From CAZXGD01 sp046350455 (GTDB lineage Bacteria > Planctomycetota > Phycisphaerae > Phycisphaerales > SM1A02), in contig JAXMAM010000011.1 of assembly GCA_046350455.1 (NCBI GenBank), forward strand, positions 17,673 through 81,672: a stretch of DNA of 64,000 bases. The letters are read 5' to 3'. Position 1 is the stretch's first letter. Every line of letters starts with the position of its first letter. The notes under the pieces were generated by a model. It was not told the origin of the DNA. It saw only the letters and a program-made list of their open reading frames with translations, and did no database searches. This document shows positions 9,901-17,348 of the stretch, in pieces. The translations under genes and the position numbers were made by a program.

Positions 9901-10561
9901 AGACAACCGGCTGCTGGCCTTCTATCCGCGGCAGCGCCTCACGGCTGAGCAGATCCGCGATCAGGCGCTCTACGTGAGCGGCCTGCTGGTGGAGCATCTG
10001 GGCGGCCCCAGCGTGAAGCCCTACCAGCCTGACGGCCTGTGGCAGGAGGTGGCCATGCCGCAGAGCAACACGCGCGCCTACATGCAGGGCAAGGGCCAGG
10101 ACCTGTGGCGCCGCAGCCTGTACACGTACTGGAAGCGCGCAGCGCCGCCGCCCAGCATGCTGGCGCTGGACGCGCCCACGCGCGAGTTCTGCACCACGCG
10201 CCGCCTGACCACCAACACGCCGCTCCAGGCGCTGGTGCTGTGGAACGACCCGCAGTTTGTAGAAGCAGCACGGCAAGCGGCAGCGCGCACGCTGCACGCG
10301 CCCGGCCAGGACGCAGACCGTCTGGCAGCGCTGTACGAGCGCTGCACGGGCGCGCCTGTGCCGCCTGCGGTGCAGACTGCCATGCTCACTGCGCTCACGG
10401 AGAGCCGCCGCCGCTACCAGGCCGCACCAGACGATGCCGCCAAGCTGGTGGCAGTGGGCGAATCCGCTGTCCCCACTGACATCCCTGCGCCAGAGCTGGC
10501 TGCGTGGACGCTGGTGGCCAATGCCGTGCTCGCCAGCGACGCCACCATTGTGAAGGACTGA
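6938..10561 (+). CDS. PSCyt1/DUF1549/DUF1553 secreted cytochrome-like protein
   Basis: A planctomycete-type giant secreted protein of 1207 residues. I place the start at GTG 6938, behind a strong AGGAGG (6924-6929); this gives an n-region MRHAACRSLM followed by a hydrophobic signal helix. ATG 6965, behind AGGAG, is the alternative. A c-type heme motif CFLCH lies at residues 61-65 (PSCyt1: planctomycete cytochrome C). DUF1549 follows (about 140-350), then a middle region with a beta-rich segment (SDDGLQVFVNGTRVF), and DUF1553 near the C-terminus (NPLTARVTVNRWWEQLFGKG). The DUF1501 partner follows after 5 bases. Such pairs are abundant in planctomycetes; a redox or polymer-degradation role has been suggested but is not shown here. 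Confidence 0.9.
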   Translation: MRHAACRSLMAPAALAVGCVALASAVGLGLAAPQGAAPAAPTPAGTVRYGRDIRPILSDRCFLCHGPDPSHRKADLRLDLAESATAPRKHGAAIVPGNPDASQVLLRVCSTSPDDIMPPPQSGKPALTAHEQALLRAWITQGAPYEPHWAFQPLQQPAVPQPADPQQWCRTPVDRFVLEGLQHAGLQPSPEASPATLARRAYLDITGLPPTPEELQAFLKDTRPDAYERLVDMLLTQEPYRTRYAERMAVPWLDLARYADTAGIHMDAGRQIWPYRDWVLEAFRSNKPFDQFVVEQIAGDLLPNATTQQRVATGFHRNHVTSDEGGAIDAEYLLEYAVDRTNTTGAVFLGLTVGCARCHDHKFDPVTMQDYYGLLAFFNSNEEPGIYSQTQDPNRAHEPFMEIPSPTQAATLQRVDAALATLKEQRAAPMPEEAAAQAAFVQQLQAEGAGAWQIAQPVAAASANGATLVPQPDGSVLATGANPDKDTHLLTLRVQGQQQRLILLEMLEDPSLPGGRVGRAPNGNAALTGVQVEAISVRDPRQRMPVELTWAWADREQPDGDHAAANVLGSDPARTWAPDAHRTPGPRALLLCAKEPFGFEGGTDLSVRLRYDSIYAQHAYGRVRARTAPASAALLAQLPEATGNWQITGPFAAASGQEAYDATYGPEQAVALASSARFANQAWRHAPGVLEDKPVNLAEGVGAEFVAREIWSPDARTLDLSLGSDDGLQVFVNGTRVFEHRIDRGVQPNQDHVQVPLQPGRNTLVCKVVNTGGPGGFFHRADRAATCMARPAVALVLPTEAVSPASATAATEAWRASHSPQFAELTRQMAALQKERDQAVANVPRTMVMHDRAMPTETFVMTRGQYDKPDKSRPVQRSVPAALGTLPADAPRNRLGLAQWLVSAQNPLTARVTVNRWWEQLFGKGIVKTSEDFGLQGEWPSHPELLDWLATDLRDHQWDVQRTMRMLLTSATYRQASRVRADALAVDPDNRLLAFYPRQRLTAEQIRDQALYVSGLLVEHLGGPSVKPYQPDGLWQEVAMPQSNTRAYMQGKGQDLWRRSLYTYWKRAAPPPSMLALDAPTREFCTTRRLTTNTPLQALVLWNDPQFVEAARQAAARTLHAPGQDADRLAALYERCTGAPVPPAVQTAMLTALTESRRRYQAAPDDAAKLVAVGESAVPTDIPAPELAAWTLVANAVLASDATIVKD

Positions 10562-10566
10562 CCACC

Positions 10567-12075
10567 ATGCCGCAGAAGCCCACCAAGCCTGGCGCCGCAG
10601 ACAGCATGGAGGAGTTCCTGCTGAACATGACGCGCCGCCGCTTCTTTGGCACGGTGGGCGGCACCATCGCAGCGGGCCTGGGCAGCACCGCGCTGGCGCA
10701 GCTGCTGGGCAGCCAGCAGCAGGGAGCGCCCGGCCCAGTGGCCGCGCCAGCGCAGCAGATTTTGCAGCACCTGCCCCACCATGCGCCGCGCGCGCGCCGC
10801 GTGATCTACATGCACATGGAGGGGGCGCCCAGCCAGCTGGACCTCTTTGACTACAAGCCAAACCTGGCTGACCACTTTGACAAGGACCTGCCAGACACCG
10901 TGCGCATGGGGCAGCGCATCACCACCATGACCAGCGGGCAGAGCCGCCTGCCGGTGGCGCCCTCCATGTTCAAGTTCAACCGGTACCAGAACAACCAGGA
11001 CGGCGCGTGGATCAGCGAACTGCTGCCGCACACCGCTGGGCTGGCCCGCGAGATGTGCATCATCCGCTCCATGCACACCGATGCCATCAACCACGAGCCA
11101 GGCATCACGTTCTTTCAGACTGGCACGGAGCAGCCTGGGCGCCCCGCCTTTGGCGCGTGGATGAGCTACGGCCTGGGCAGCATGAACGCCAACCTGCCTT
11201 CGTTTGTGGTGCTGATCACGCAGGGCATCGGCAACATGCAGGCGCTCAGCGCGCGCTTCTGGGGCAGCGGCTTTCTGCCCAGCGAGCACCAGGGCTGCCG
11301 CTTCCGCGCTGGCAAGGACGTGGTGCTGCACCTGCGCGATCCAGATGGCGTGGACCGCACCGATCGCCGGCGCATGCTTGACCTGCTTGACACCATGAAC
11401 CAGGAGGAGTTTGCGCAGAGCCTTGACCCAGAGGTGCGCGCGCGCATTGCGCAGCACGAGATGGCCTACCGCATGCAGATGAGCGTGCCAGAGCTGACCG
11501 ACTTCAGCACCGAGGACAAGGAGACGCTGGACATGTACGGCCCAGACGTCATGAAGCCCGGCAGCTTTGCAGCCAACTGCCTGCTGGCGCGCCGCCTGGC
11601 AGAGCGCGACGTGCGCTTTGTGCAGCTGTACATGCGCGGCTGGGACCAGCACAACAACCTGCCCACCGAGCTGCGCGCGCAGTGCAAGGCTGTGGACCAG
11701 GCGCAGGCAGCGCTGGTGACTGATCTGCGCCGCCGGGGCCTGCTGGACGACACGCTGGTGCTGTGGGCTGGCGAGTTTGGCCGCACGGTGTACAGCCAAG
11801 GCGTGCTGAGCCACACCAACTATGGGCGCGACCACCACCCGCGCTGCTTCACGGTGTGGATGGCAGGCGGCGGCGTGAAGCCTGGCATCGTCTACGGCAA
11901 GACGGATGACTTCAGCTACAACATCGTGGAGAACCCGGTGGAGGTGCACGACCTGCACGCCACCATGCTGCACCTTCTGGGCCTGGACCACAAGCGCCTG
12001 ACCTACCGGCACCAGGGCCGCGACTACCGGCTGACCGACGTGAAGGGCAACGTGGTGCCAGCGCTGCTGGCGTAG
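10567..12075 (+). CDS. Tat-exported DUF1501 protein (sulfatase-like fold)
   Basis: A 502-residue DUF1501 protein. The N-terminus has a twin-arginine signal (TRRRFFGTV at residues 22-30, then GGTIAAGLGSTALAQLL). The mature part shows the family's alkaline phosphatase/sulfatase-like landmarks: the opening VIYMHMEGAPSQLDLFDYKP, the central YMRGWDQHNN, and LWAGEFGRT followed by GRDHHPRCFTVWMAGGGVKPG. It starts 5 bases after the PSCyt1/DUF1553 gene and is almost certainly co-transcribed; the two families typically occur as such pairs in planctomycetes. The exact substrate is unknown. No terminator is visible before the convergent gene at 12106. Confidence 0.9.
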   Translation: MPQKPTKPGAADSMEEFLLNMTRRRFFGTVGGTIAAGLGSTALAQLLGSQQQGAPGPVAAPAQQILQHLPHHAPRARRVIYMHMEGAPSQLDLFDYKPNLADHFDKDLPDTVRMGQRITTMTSGQSRLPVAPSMFKFNRYQNNQDGAWISELLPHTAGLAREMCIIRSMHTDAINHEPGITFFQTGTEQPGRPAFGAWMSYGLGSMNANLPSFVVLITQGIGNMQALSARFWGSGFLPSEHQGCRFRAGKDVVLHLRDPDGVDRTDRRRMLDLLDTMNQEEFAQSLDPEVRARIAQHEMAYRMQMSVPELTDFSTEDKETLDMYGPDVMKPGSFAANCLLARRLAERDVRFVQLYMRGWDQHNNLPTELRAQCKAVDQAQAALVTDLRRRGLLDDTLVLWAGEFGRTVYSQGVLSHTNYGRDHHPRCFTVWMAGGGVKPGIVYGKTDDFSYNIVENPVEVHDLHATMLHLLGLDHKRLTYRHQGRDYRLTDVKGNVVPALLA

Positions 12076-12105
12076 CGCGCCCAAGCCTGATTGCGCTCCG
12101 GCTCT

Positions 12106-12768
12106 TCAGCCTCCCAGCACCATCGTGAGGGACACCAGCGCAACGCCCAGCGCGAGCATGGCTCCTCCCATCACCCACGGATTGCGGCCAGCGCAACGGC
12201 CGAAGCAGAAGCCCGTGATGAACAGCATGGCCACTGCGATGGCGTTGGAGACACGCAGCGCCATTCTGGCATCGCCAGCCAGCAGAAATGGCGTAACGAC
12301 CGGGAACGTGGTGAGGAAGACCCACAGCAGGACCCCTGCCGCTCCCAGCCAGTCCTCCCGCTCCAGGCGCGCGCGCCCTGGCGGAACCTGCACGTTCCGT
12401 AGTCGCTGGCCGATCTGCTCCAGCTCTGCTGGCTGCAGCACCGATGCCACGACCGGCGGCAGCGCGTCCGACACCATCTGGCGCGCCTCGTCTGCACTGG
12501 CGGACTGGATGCGCTGCAGCGTGCGAAGCCCGTCCGAACGATCCGCCATGCAGCCCATCAGATAGAGGATGCCGTCTATCAGTCCCCACGCCAGGTTGCA
12601 CCCCAGCGCACCGATGAGCATGGTGCGAACATCCTCGCGGCCCGCTGTGGCCACGCTGAGCGAGCCAGTGAAGGTCAGCACCATGATCAGGCCAAAGAGC
12701 ACCTCGGTCACACGGTCAATCGGCCGGAGAATGCTCCGGCTGCGGCGCAGGACGTCCAAGGGTGGCAT
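12106..12768 (-). CDS. VIT1/CCC1-like integral membrane protein
   Basis: A 220-residue protein with an N-terminal cytosolic stretch ending in ILRPIDRVTEVLFGLIMVLTFTGSLSVA, hydrophobic helices near residues 22-45 and 52-70, a soluble middle segment (about 75-140) and three C-terminal helices (about 145-165, 172-190, 197-218). The opening and the helix GALGCNLAWGLIDGILYLM resemble bacterial VIT1/CCC1-type membrane proteins, a family linked to iron and manganese transport. Metal specificity cannot be read from the sequence. Its ATG overlaps the end of the preceding small membrane protein gene by 53 bases, which makes it the last gene of the RND operon. Family call is from motif memory, hence moderate confidence. 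Confidence 0.65.
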   Translation of the reverse strand: MPPLDVLRRSRSILRPIDRVTEVLFGLIMVLTFTGSLSVATAGREDVRTMLIGALGCNLAWGLIDGILYLMGCMADRSDGLRTLQRIQSASADEARQMVSDALPPVVASVLQPAELEQIGQRLRNVQVPPGRARLEREDWLGAAGVLLWVFLTTFPVVTPFLLAGDARMALRVSNAIAVAMLFITGFCFGRCAGRNPWVMGGAMLALGVALVSLTMVLGG

Positions 12769-12919
12769 TGAGCAGACCGCCGACCGCGTCCCCAGTCTTG
12801 GCTGCGACCGACTCTGTGGCGTGGCTCAGCAGGACCGCGAGCGGCACGATGGCGGCAACGGACATCACAAAGAGGAGCGCGGCGGGAAGGACCAGCCAGG
12901 GGATCCGCTTGCCGCTCAC
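12716..12919 (-). CDS. 67-residue single-pass membrane protein coupled to the RND permease
   Basis: A GTG start at 12919 overlaps the stop of the RND permease gene as GTGA, the type of coupling used throughout this region. The product begins VSGKRIPWLV, has one clear transmembrane helix (about residues 8-32, LVLPAALLFVMSVAAIVPLAVLL), then a short polar tail ending PAPQPEHSPAD. A GGAA lies about 10 bases before the start. The stop falls inside the first codons of the VIT1/CCC1-like gene. No family is recognised. Small inner-membrane proteins such as AcrZ bind RND permeases in enterobacteria, so an accessory role is a reasonable but untested inference. Confidence 0.6.
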   Translation of the reverse strand: MSGKRIPWLVLPAALLFVMSVAAIVPLAVLLSHATESVAAKTGDAVGGLLNATLGRPAPQPEHSPAD

Positions 12920-15900
12920 GTGGAGCTTCCGTGCTCGGGCGCGCCTGCCGGGCTCGAGTGAGTGTCGGCATGGCCTGCCTTCACGTCCTTCGAGTCGTCC
13001 CCGTCCACCGGCTTGGGCGGGCCAAAGAACTTCTCGGAGGTCCATTGGATGGCGGTGAACAGCACCGGGGTGAAGATCAGCCCAAGGAAGGTGTTTCCGA
13101 TCATTCCAAAGAACACGCTGGTGCCGATCGCCTGGCGGCTGGCGGCGCCCGCGCCCACTGCAAACACCAGCGGGTAGACGCCAAGGATGAAGGCAAAGGC
13201 CGTCATCAGAATGGGCCGCATGCGCTGCCGGGATGCAACGACCACGGACTCCGTGATGCTCATGCCAGATGTCCGGTTCGCCTTGGCGAACTCCACGATC
13301 AGGATGGCGTTCTTGGCTCCAAGGCCCACGAGAAGAACCAGGCCGACCTGCGTGTACAGGTTGTTGTCCATGCCGCGCCACATGAGGCCCGCCATGGCGC
13401 CCAGCACCGCCAGCGGAATGGAGCAGATCACCGCAAGCGGCGTCATCCAGCTCTCATACAGCGCCGACAGGATGAGATAGACGATCAGCAGCGCCATCCC
13501 GAACACGATGATCGCCTGATTGCCAACCGCCTTCTCCTGGAAGCTCAGCGCTGTCCACTCATAGGCCATGCCCTTGGGCAGGACCTCGGCAGCCATGGTC
13601 TCCACCACGTTCAGCGCCTGGCCAGAGGAGATGCCAGGCGCTGGCTGCCCCTGCATGACCGCTGCCGGGAAGAGGTTGTACCGGATGATTCGGTCAGGTC
13701 CGATGGTCTCGCTGACCGTGGCCAGCGCGCCCAGCGGGACCATCTGTCCATCGGGCTTGCGGACTTCCAGCTTGTCCACGTCGCGCGCGGACAGGCGGAA
13801 TTGGCTGTCCGCGGAGAGCGTGACCTGCCAGGTGCGGCCAAAGAGGTTGATGTCGTTCACGTACGCCGAACCCAGGTAGCCCGAAAGCGTGCCGAAGACA
13901 TCCTCCAGCGGAATGCCCAGCTTCTTGGCCTTCTCGCGGTCAATGTCTGCGAAGAGCTGCGGCACGCCTGCGCGGAACGCGCTGTTCACGCCGCGCAGGC
14001 TGCTCTGCGCATTGCCGTCCGCCACCATGCGCTGCACCACTTCTCCAAGCGCCTGCCGGCCCAGCCCTTCCCTGTCCTCGATGCGCAGGTCAAATCCCGA
14101 GGCGTTGCCAACTCCATCCACCGCCGGCAGCGAGAACACCACGCACAGCGCGTCGGGAATCTTCTGCGTCTCGCGCTGGAAGTCGCGCAGGATGGCATCG
14201 AGCGTCCGGCCAGTCTTGGCGCGCTCCTCGAAGTCGTCCAGCCCAATGAACACCAGGGCGTAGTTGGAGCCGTTGTTGTTGATGATGGAGTAGCCCAGGA
14301 CCACCGTGTAGTTCCGGACGCCCTCGGTCTTGTCCACGATCTGCTCGACCTTCTTCACGGCCTCCAGCGTGCGCTCCTGGCTGGCGGAATCCGGAAGCCA
14401 CACTTCGATCAGGGCCAGTCCGCGGTCCTCGAGCGGCACAAAGGCCGTGGGCACCCGCGTGAAGCTCCACACCGTGGCCGCCGTGGCCAGGCCAAACGCC
14501 GCCAGCGAGAACGCGATCACGCCGGGATGGATGAGGAACTGCACCATCCTTCCATAGCCGTTGGACAACGCGTCAAAGACCATGTTGAACTTGCTGGCGA
14601 ACCAGTTGGGCTTGGCGCCCGGCTTGTGCTCCTTCAGCAGAAGTCCGCAGAGCGCTGGGCTCAGCGTCAGCGCGCAGACTGCGCTGAAGAACGTGCTCAC
14701 CGCAATGGTCACCGCAAACTGGCGGAACAGCTGGCCGCTGATGCCCGGCAGGAACGCAGTCGGCACGAAGACCGCCATCAGCACCAGCGAGATGCTGACC
14801 ACGGCACCCACCACCTCGTTCATCGCGCGCTCCGTGGCCTTGCGGCGCGGAAGGTGCGACTCGTTCATCACGCGCTCGACGTTCTCCACCACCACGATGG
14901 CGTCATCCACCACGATGCCGATGGCCAGGATCAGGCCGAACAGCACCGGCAGGTTGAGCGAGAAGCCCAGCAGCTTGGCCACGAAGAACGTGCCGATGAT
15001 GGACACCGGGATCGCCACCAGCGGAATGATGCTGGTCCGCAGGCTCCCAAGGAAGGCGATCACCACGATGAGCACCAGCACCACGGCCTCGACAAAGGTG
15101 TGCTGCACCTCCTTGATGGCCCCGAGCACGAACTGCGATGTGTCGTAGATCAGGTCGAATTTCAGGCCCTTTGGCAACGACTTGGCCTTGGCGTCCAGCA
15201 GCGCCTTGACCTGCTCGGCCACCTGCACCGCGTTGCCGCCCGGAGCCTGGTAGACAACCATGGCGGCCGCTGGGGTCTGCTTGTAGCGGCTGAGAATGTC
15301 GTATGACTTGCCGCCCAGCTCCACGCGCCCCACGTCCTTCAGGCGGACGATGCGGTTGCCGGATGCCACCAGGATGACGTTCTCGAACTCCTGGACGCTG
15401 GAGAGGCGGCCCAGCGTGGAGATGTTGTACTGATACGCCTGGCCGGTCGGCACGGGGGGACGGCCGATCTGCCCTGCGGCCACCTGCACGTTCTGCTCGT
15501 TCAGCGCGGCCATCACGTCCATGGTCGTCAGGCTGCGCGCGCGCAGCTTGTCCGGATCCAGCCAGACGCGGATGCTGTAGTCCATCGCCGGGAAGATCTT
15601 GGCGTCGCCCACTCCGTTGATGCGGCTGATCTCATCCAGCAGGTTGATGGTGACGTAGTTGGCGATGAAGAGGTCGGAGTACTCCGCTGCGGCCTTCTCG
15701 TCCTCGGGCGCCAGCGAGAAGATCACCACCATGTTGGAGGAGACCTTGTCGGTGGTCACGCCGTTGCGCTTCACCTCCTGCGGAAGCTTGGGCATGGCGA
15801 TGGAGACGCGGTTCTGCACCAGCACCGAGGCGATGTCAATGTTGGTCCCAAGTTCGAACGTCACCTTGAGCGTGTAGGACCCGTCGCTGGCCGACGTGCT

Positions 15901-16140
15901 CTCCAGGTAGAGCATGCCGGGAACGCCATTCACCTCCTGCTCGATGGGCGCCGCCACCGTGTCGGCCACCACCTGGGCGCTGGCGCCCGGATATGTGGCG
16001 GTGACCTGGATGACTGGCGGCGTGATGTCCGGATACTGGGACACCGGCAGCGTGGGGTAGGCCACAGCGCCCGCCAGCACAATGAGGATGGAGATCACGA
16101 TCGCGACGATCGGACGGCGGATGAAGAACGAGGTGTTCAT
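12916..16140 (-). CDS. RND efflux pump inner-membrane permease, HAE1 family
   Basis: A 1074-residue AcrB/MexB-type proton-driven transporter, full length for the hydrophobe/amphiphile efflux-1 family. It opens with MNTSFFIRRPIVAIVISILI (TM1). The proton-relay aspartates are in TM4 (GIVVDDAIVVVENVERVM) and the relay lysine is in GLGAKNAILIVEFAK. Porter-domain landmarks such as YPGASAQVVADTVAAPIEQEVNG and QFVLGAIKEVQHTFVEAVVLV are present. The start overlaps the adaptor gene's stop as ATGA, and its own stop overlaps the following small membrane protein. With the adaptor and outer-membrane factor upstream it forms a complete tripartite pump. Substrate range cannot be deduced. Confidence 0.95.
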   Translation of the reverse strand: MNTSFFIRRPIVAIVISILIVLAGAVAYPTLPVSQYPDITPPVIQVTATYPGASAQVVADTVAAPIEQEVNGVPGMLYLESTSASDGSYTLKVTFELGTNIDIASVLVQNRVSIAMPKLPQEVKRNGVTTDKVSSNMVVIFSLAPEDEKAAAEYSDLFIANYVTINLLDEISRINGVGDAKIFPAMDYSIRVWLDPDKLRARSLTTMDVMAALNEQNVQVAAGQIGRPPVPTGQAYQYNISTLGRLSSVQEFENVILVASGNRIVRLKDVGRVELGGKSYDILSRYKQTPAAAMVVYQAPGGNAVQVAEQVKALLDAKAKSLPKGLKFDLIYDTSQFVLGAIKEVQHTFVEAVVLVLIVVIAFLGSLRTSIIPLVAIPVSIIGTFFVAKLLGFSLNLPVLFGLILAIGIVVDDAIVVVENVERVMNESHLPRRKATERAMNEVVGAVVSISLVLMAVFVPTAFLPGISGQLFRQFAVTIAVSTFFSAVCALTLSPALCGLLLKEHKPGAKPNWFASKFNMVFDALSNGYGRMVQFLIHPGVIAFSLAAFGLATAATVWSFTRVPTAFVPLEDRGLALIEVWLPDSASQERTLEAVKKVEQIVDKTEGVRNYTVVLGYSIINNNGSNYALVFIGLDDFEERAKTGRTLDAILRDFQRETQKIPDALCVVFSLPAVDGVGNASGFDLRIEDREGLGRQALGEVVQRMVADGNAQSSLRGVNSAFRAGVPQLFADIDREKAKKLGIPLEDVFGTLSGYLGSAYVNDINLFGRTWQVTLSADSQFRLSARDVDKLEVRKPDGQMVPLGALATVSETIGPDRIIRYNLFPAAVMQGQPAPGISSGQALNVVETMAAEVLPKGMAYEWTALSFQEKAVGNQAIIVFGMALLIVYLILSALYESWMTPLAVICSIPLAVLGAMAGLMWRGMDNNLYTQVGLVLLVGLGAKNAILIVEFAKANRTSGMSITESVVVASRQRMRPILMTAFAFILGVYPLVFAVGAGAASRQAIGTSVFFGMIGNTFLGLIFTPVLFTAIQWTSEKFFGPPKPVDGDDSKDVKAGHADTHSSPAGAPEHGSST

Positions 16141-17348
16141 GGGGCCGCCGGCCCGTCCTTGATCTCGACCGCCTTGGGGGTCACCTTGCTGCCCGGCCGG
16201 GCTCGCAGCACGCCCAGCACCACCACGCGGTCCGAGGGCTGCAGGCCCTCCGTCACCTCGCGCAGCGAGCCGCGCCGCTCACCCACCTTCACCCGCTTGA
16301 CCTGCACAGTGTCCGTGTCGTCCACCACCAGCGCAAACCGGCCGCTCTGGTCGGACAGCAGCGCTGCATCTGGAATCAGGATCGTCTGGTAGGTGGCGAT
16401 GGGGACATGGAGGGACACGAACAAGCCAGGCAGGAGCTTCTCATCGGCGTTTGGAAACACGCTGCGAACGCGGAGCGTGCCTGTCTGCTGGTTCAGCTGG
16501 GGGTCGATGTAGTTGACCTCGCCGTTGAACCGCATGGTGTCGTGGCCGGCAATGGTGAGGTAGACCTTCTGGCCATAGCCAGGGTTGGCTGGAACGGTGT
16601 CCGTGGCAGCGCCTCCAGGCTTTCCGGCGCCCAGCAGTTCCCGCACCATCAGGACATCCGATTCGCTGACGTCCACGTTCACGTAGACCACGCGCGTCTC
16701 CACCAGCGACGCCAGATAGGTGGGAGCGCCCTCTCCCACCAGGTTTCCCAGATCCACCTTGGATTCGGTCATCCGGCCGTCCATGGGTGCGTGGATGCGG
16801 CAGAACTCCAGGTTGAGCTTGGCGTTCTCCAGCGCAGCCTTTTCGGACGCCAGCTGCGCCGCCATCGCATCGCGCCGCGCAGCCTTGATGATCGCGTCAA
16901 TGCGGGGTCCAGCGTTCTGCGCCGCCAGCTCATCCGCCAGCTTGGCATCGTTGCGCGCACCCTCCAGCGCGGCAGCACTGGCTTCCACCTGCGCCTTGGC
17001 GCGGTCCACCGCCGCCTTGTACTGACGCTCGTCAATCACGTAGAGCAGATCGCCCTTCTTGACGCGCTGTCCCTCCTTGAACGCCATCTCCTCCAGGAAT
17101 CCCTGCACACGCGCCCGCAGCTCCACCGTGGCCTCTGGCGTGACCTGCCCGGTGTAGACCAGCTCGCGCGTGACCTCCTTCTGCAGCGGGTGGGCCACGT
17201 CAACTTCAGGGGGCGGTGGCGGCGCGTAGGTGTTCTTCTCGTCGGCGTTCGTGCAGGCGCCGATCACCGGCAGCATCACCAGCAGCGCTGCGCCCACCCC
17301 GCGGATGCGCCGCCGGAGCAGACCAGATTGGGTATCGCAGTGCATCAT
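16137..17348 (-). CDS. RND efflux pump periplasmic adaptor, lipoprotein
   Basis: A 403-residue membrane-fusion protein that bridges the RND permease and the outer-membrane channel. The N-terminus is a lipoprotein signal (hydrophobic AALLVMLPVIGAC, acylated cysteine about residue 32). The barrel-sandwich/lipoyl half-motif RVQGFLEEMAFKEGQRVKKGDLLYVID is followed by an alpha-hairpin of alanine-rich coiled coil (about residues 112-165) and the returning half CRIHAPMDGRM. Both ends use 4-base overlaps: its start with the outer-membrane factor's stop and its stop with the permease's start. The order adaptor then permease is typical of HAE1 pumps. Confidence 0.92.
   Translation of the reverse strand: MMHCDTQSGLLRRRIRGVGAALLVMLPVIGACTNADEKNTYAPPPPPEVDVAHPLQKEVTRELVYTGQVTPEATVELRARVQGFLEEMAFKEGQRVKKGDLLYVIDERQYKAAVDRAKAQVEASAAALEGARNDAKLADELAAQNAGPRIDAIIKAARRDAMAAQLASEKAALENAKLNLEFCRIHAPMDGRMTESKVDLGNLVGEGAPTYLASLVETRVVYVNVDVSESDVLMVRELLGAGKPGGAATDTVPANPGYGQKVYLTIAGHDTMRFNGEVNYIDPQLNQQTGTLRVRSVFPNADEKLLPGLFVSLHVPIATYQTILIPDAALLSDQSGRFALVVDDTDTVQVKRVKVGERRGSLREVTEGLQPSDRVVVLGVLRARPGSKVTPKAVEIKDGPAAP

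Noticed and set aside
6650..10861. 1403-codon minus-strand frame opposite the PSCyt and DUF1501 genes
   Set aside because: It lies antisense to genes with clear domain motifs, has no family signature, and reflects GC-rich third positions.
12931..15306. Long plus-strand frame opposite the RND permease
   Set aside because: Histidine/glutamine-rich shadow of a strongly conserved transporter.
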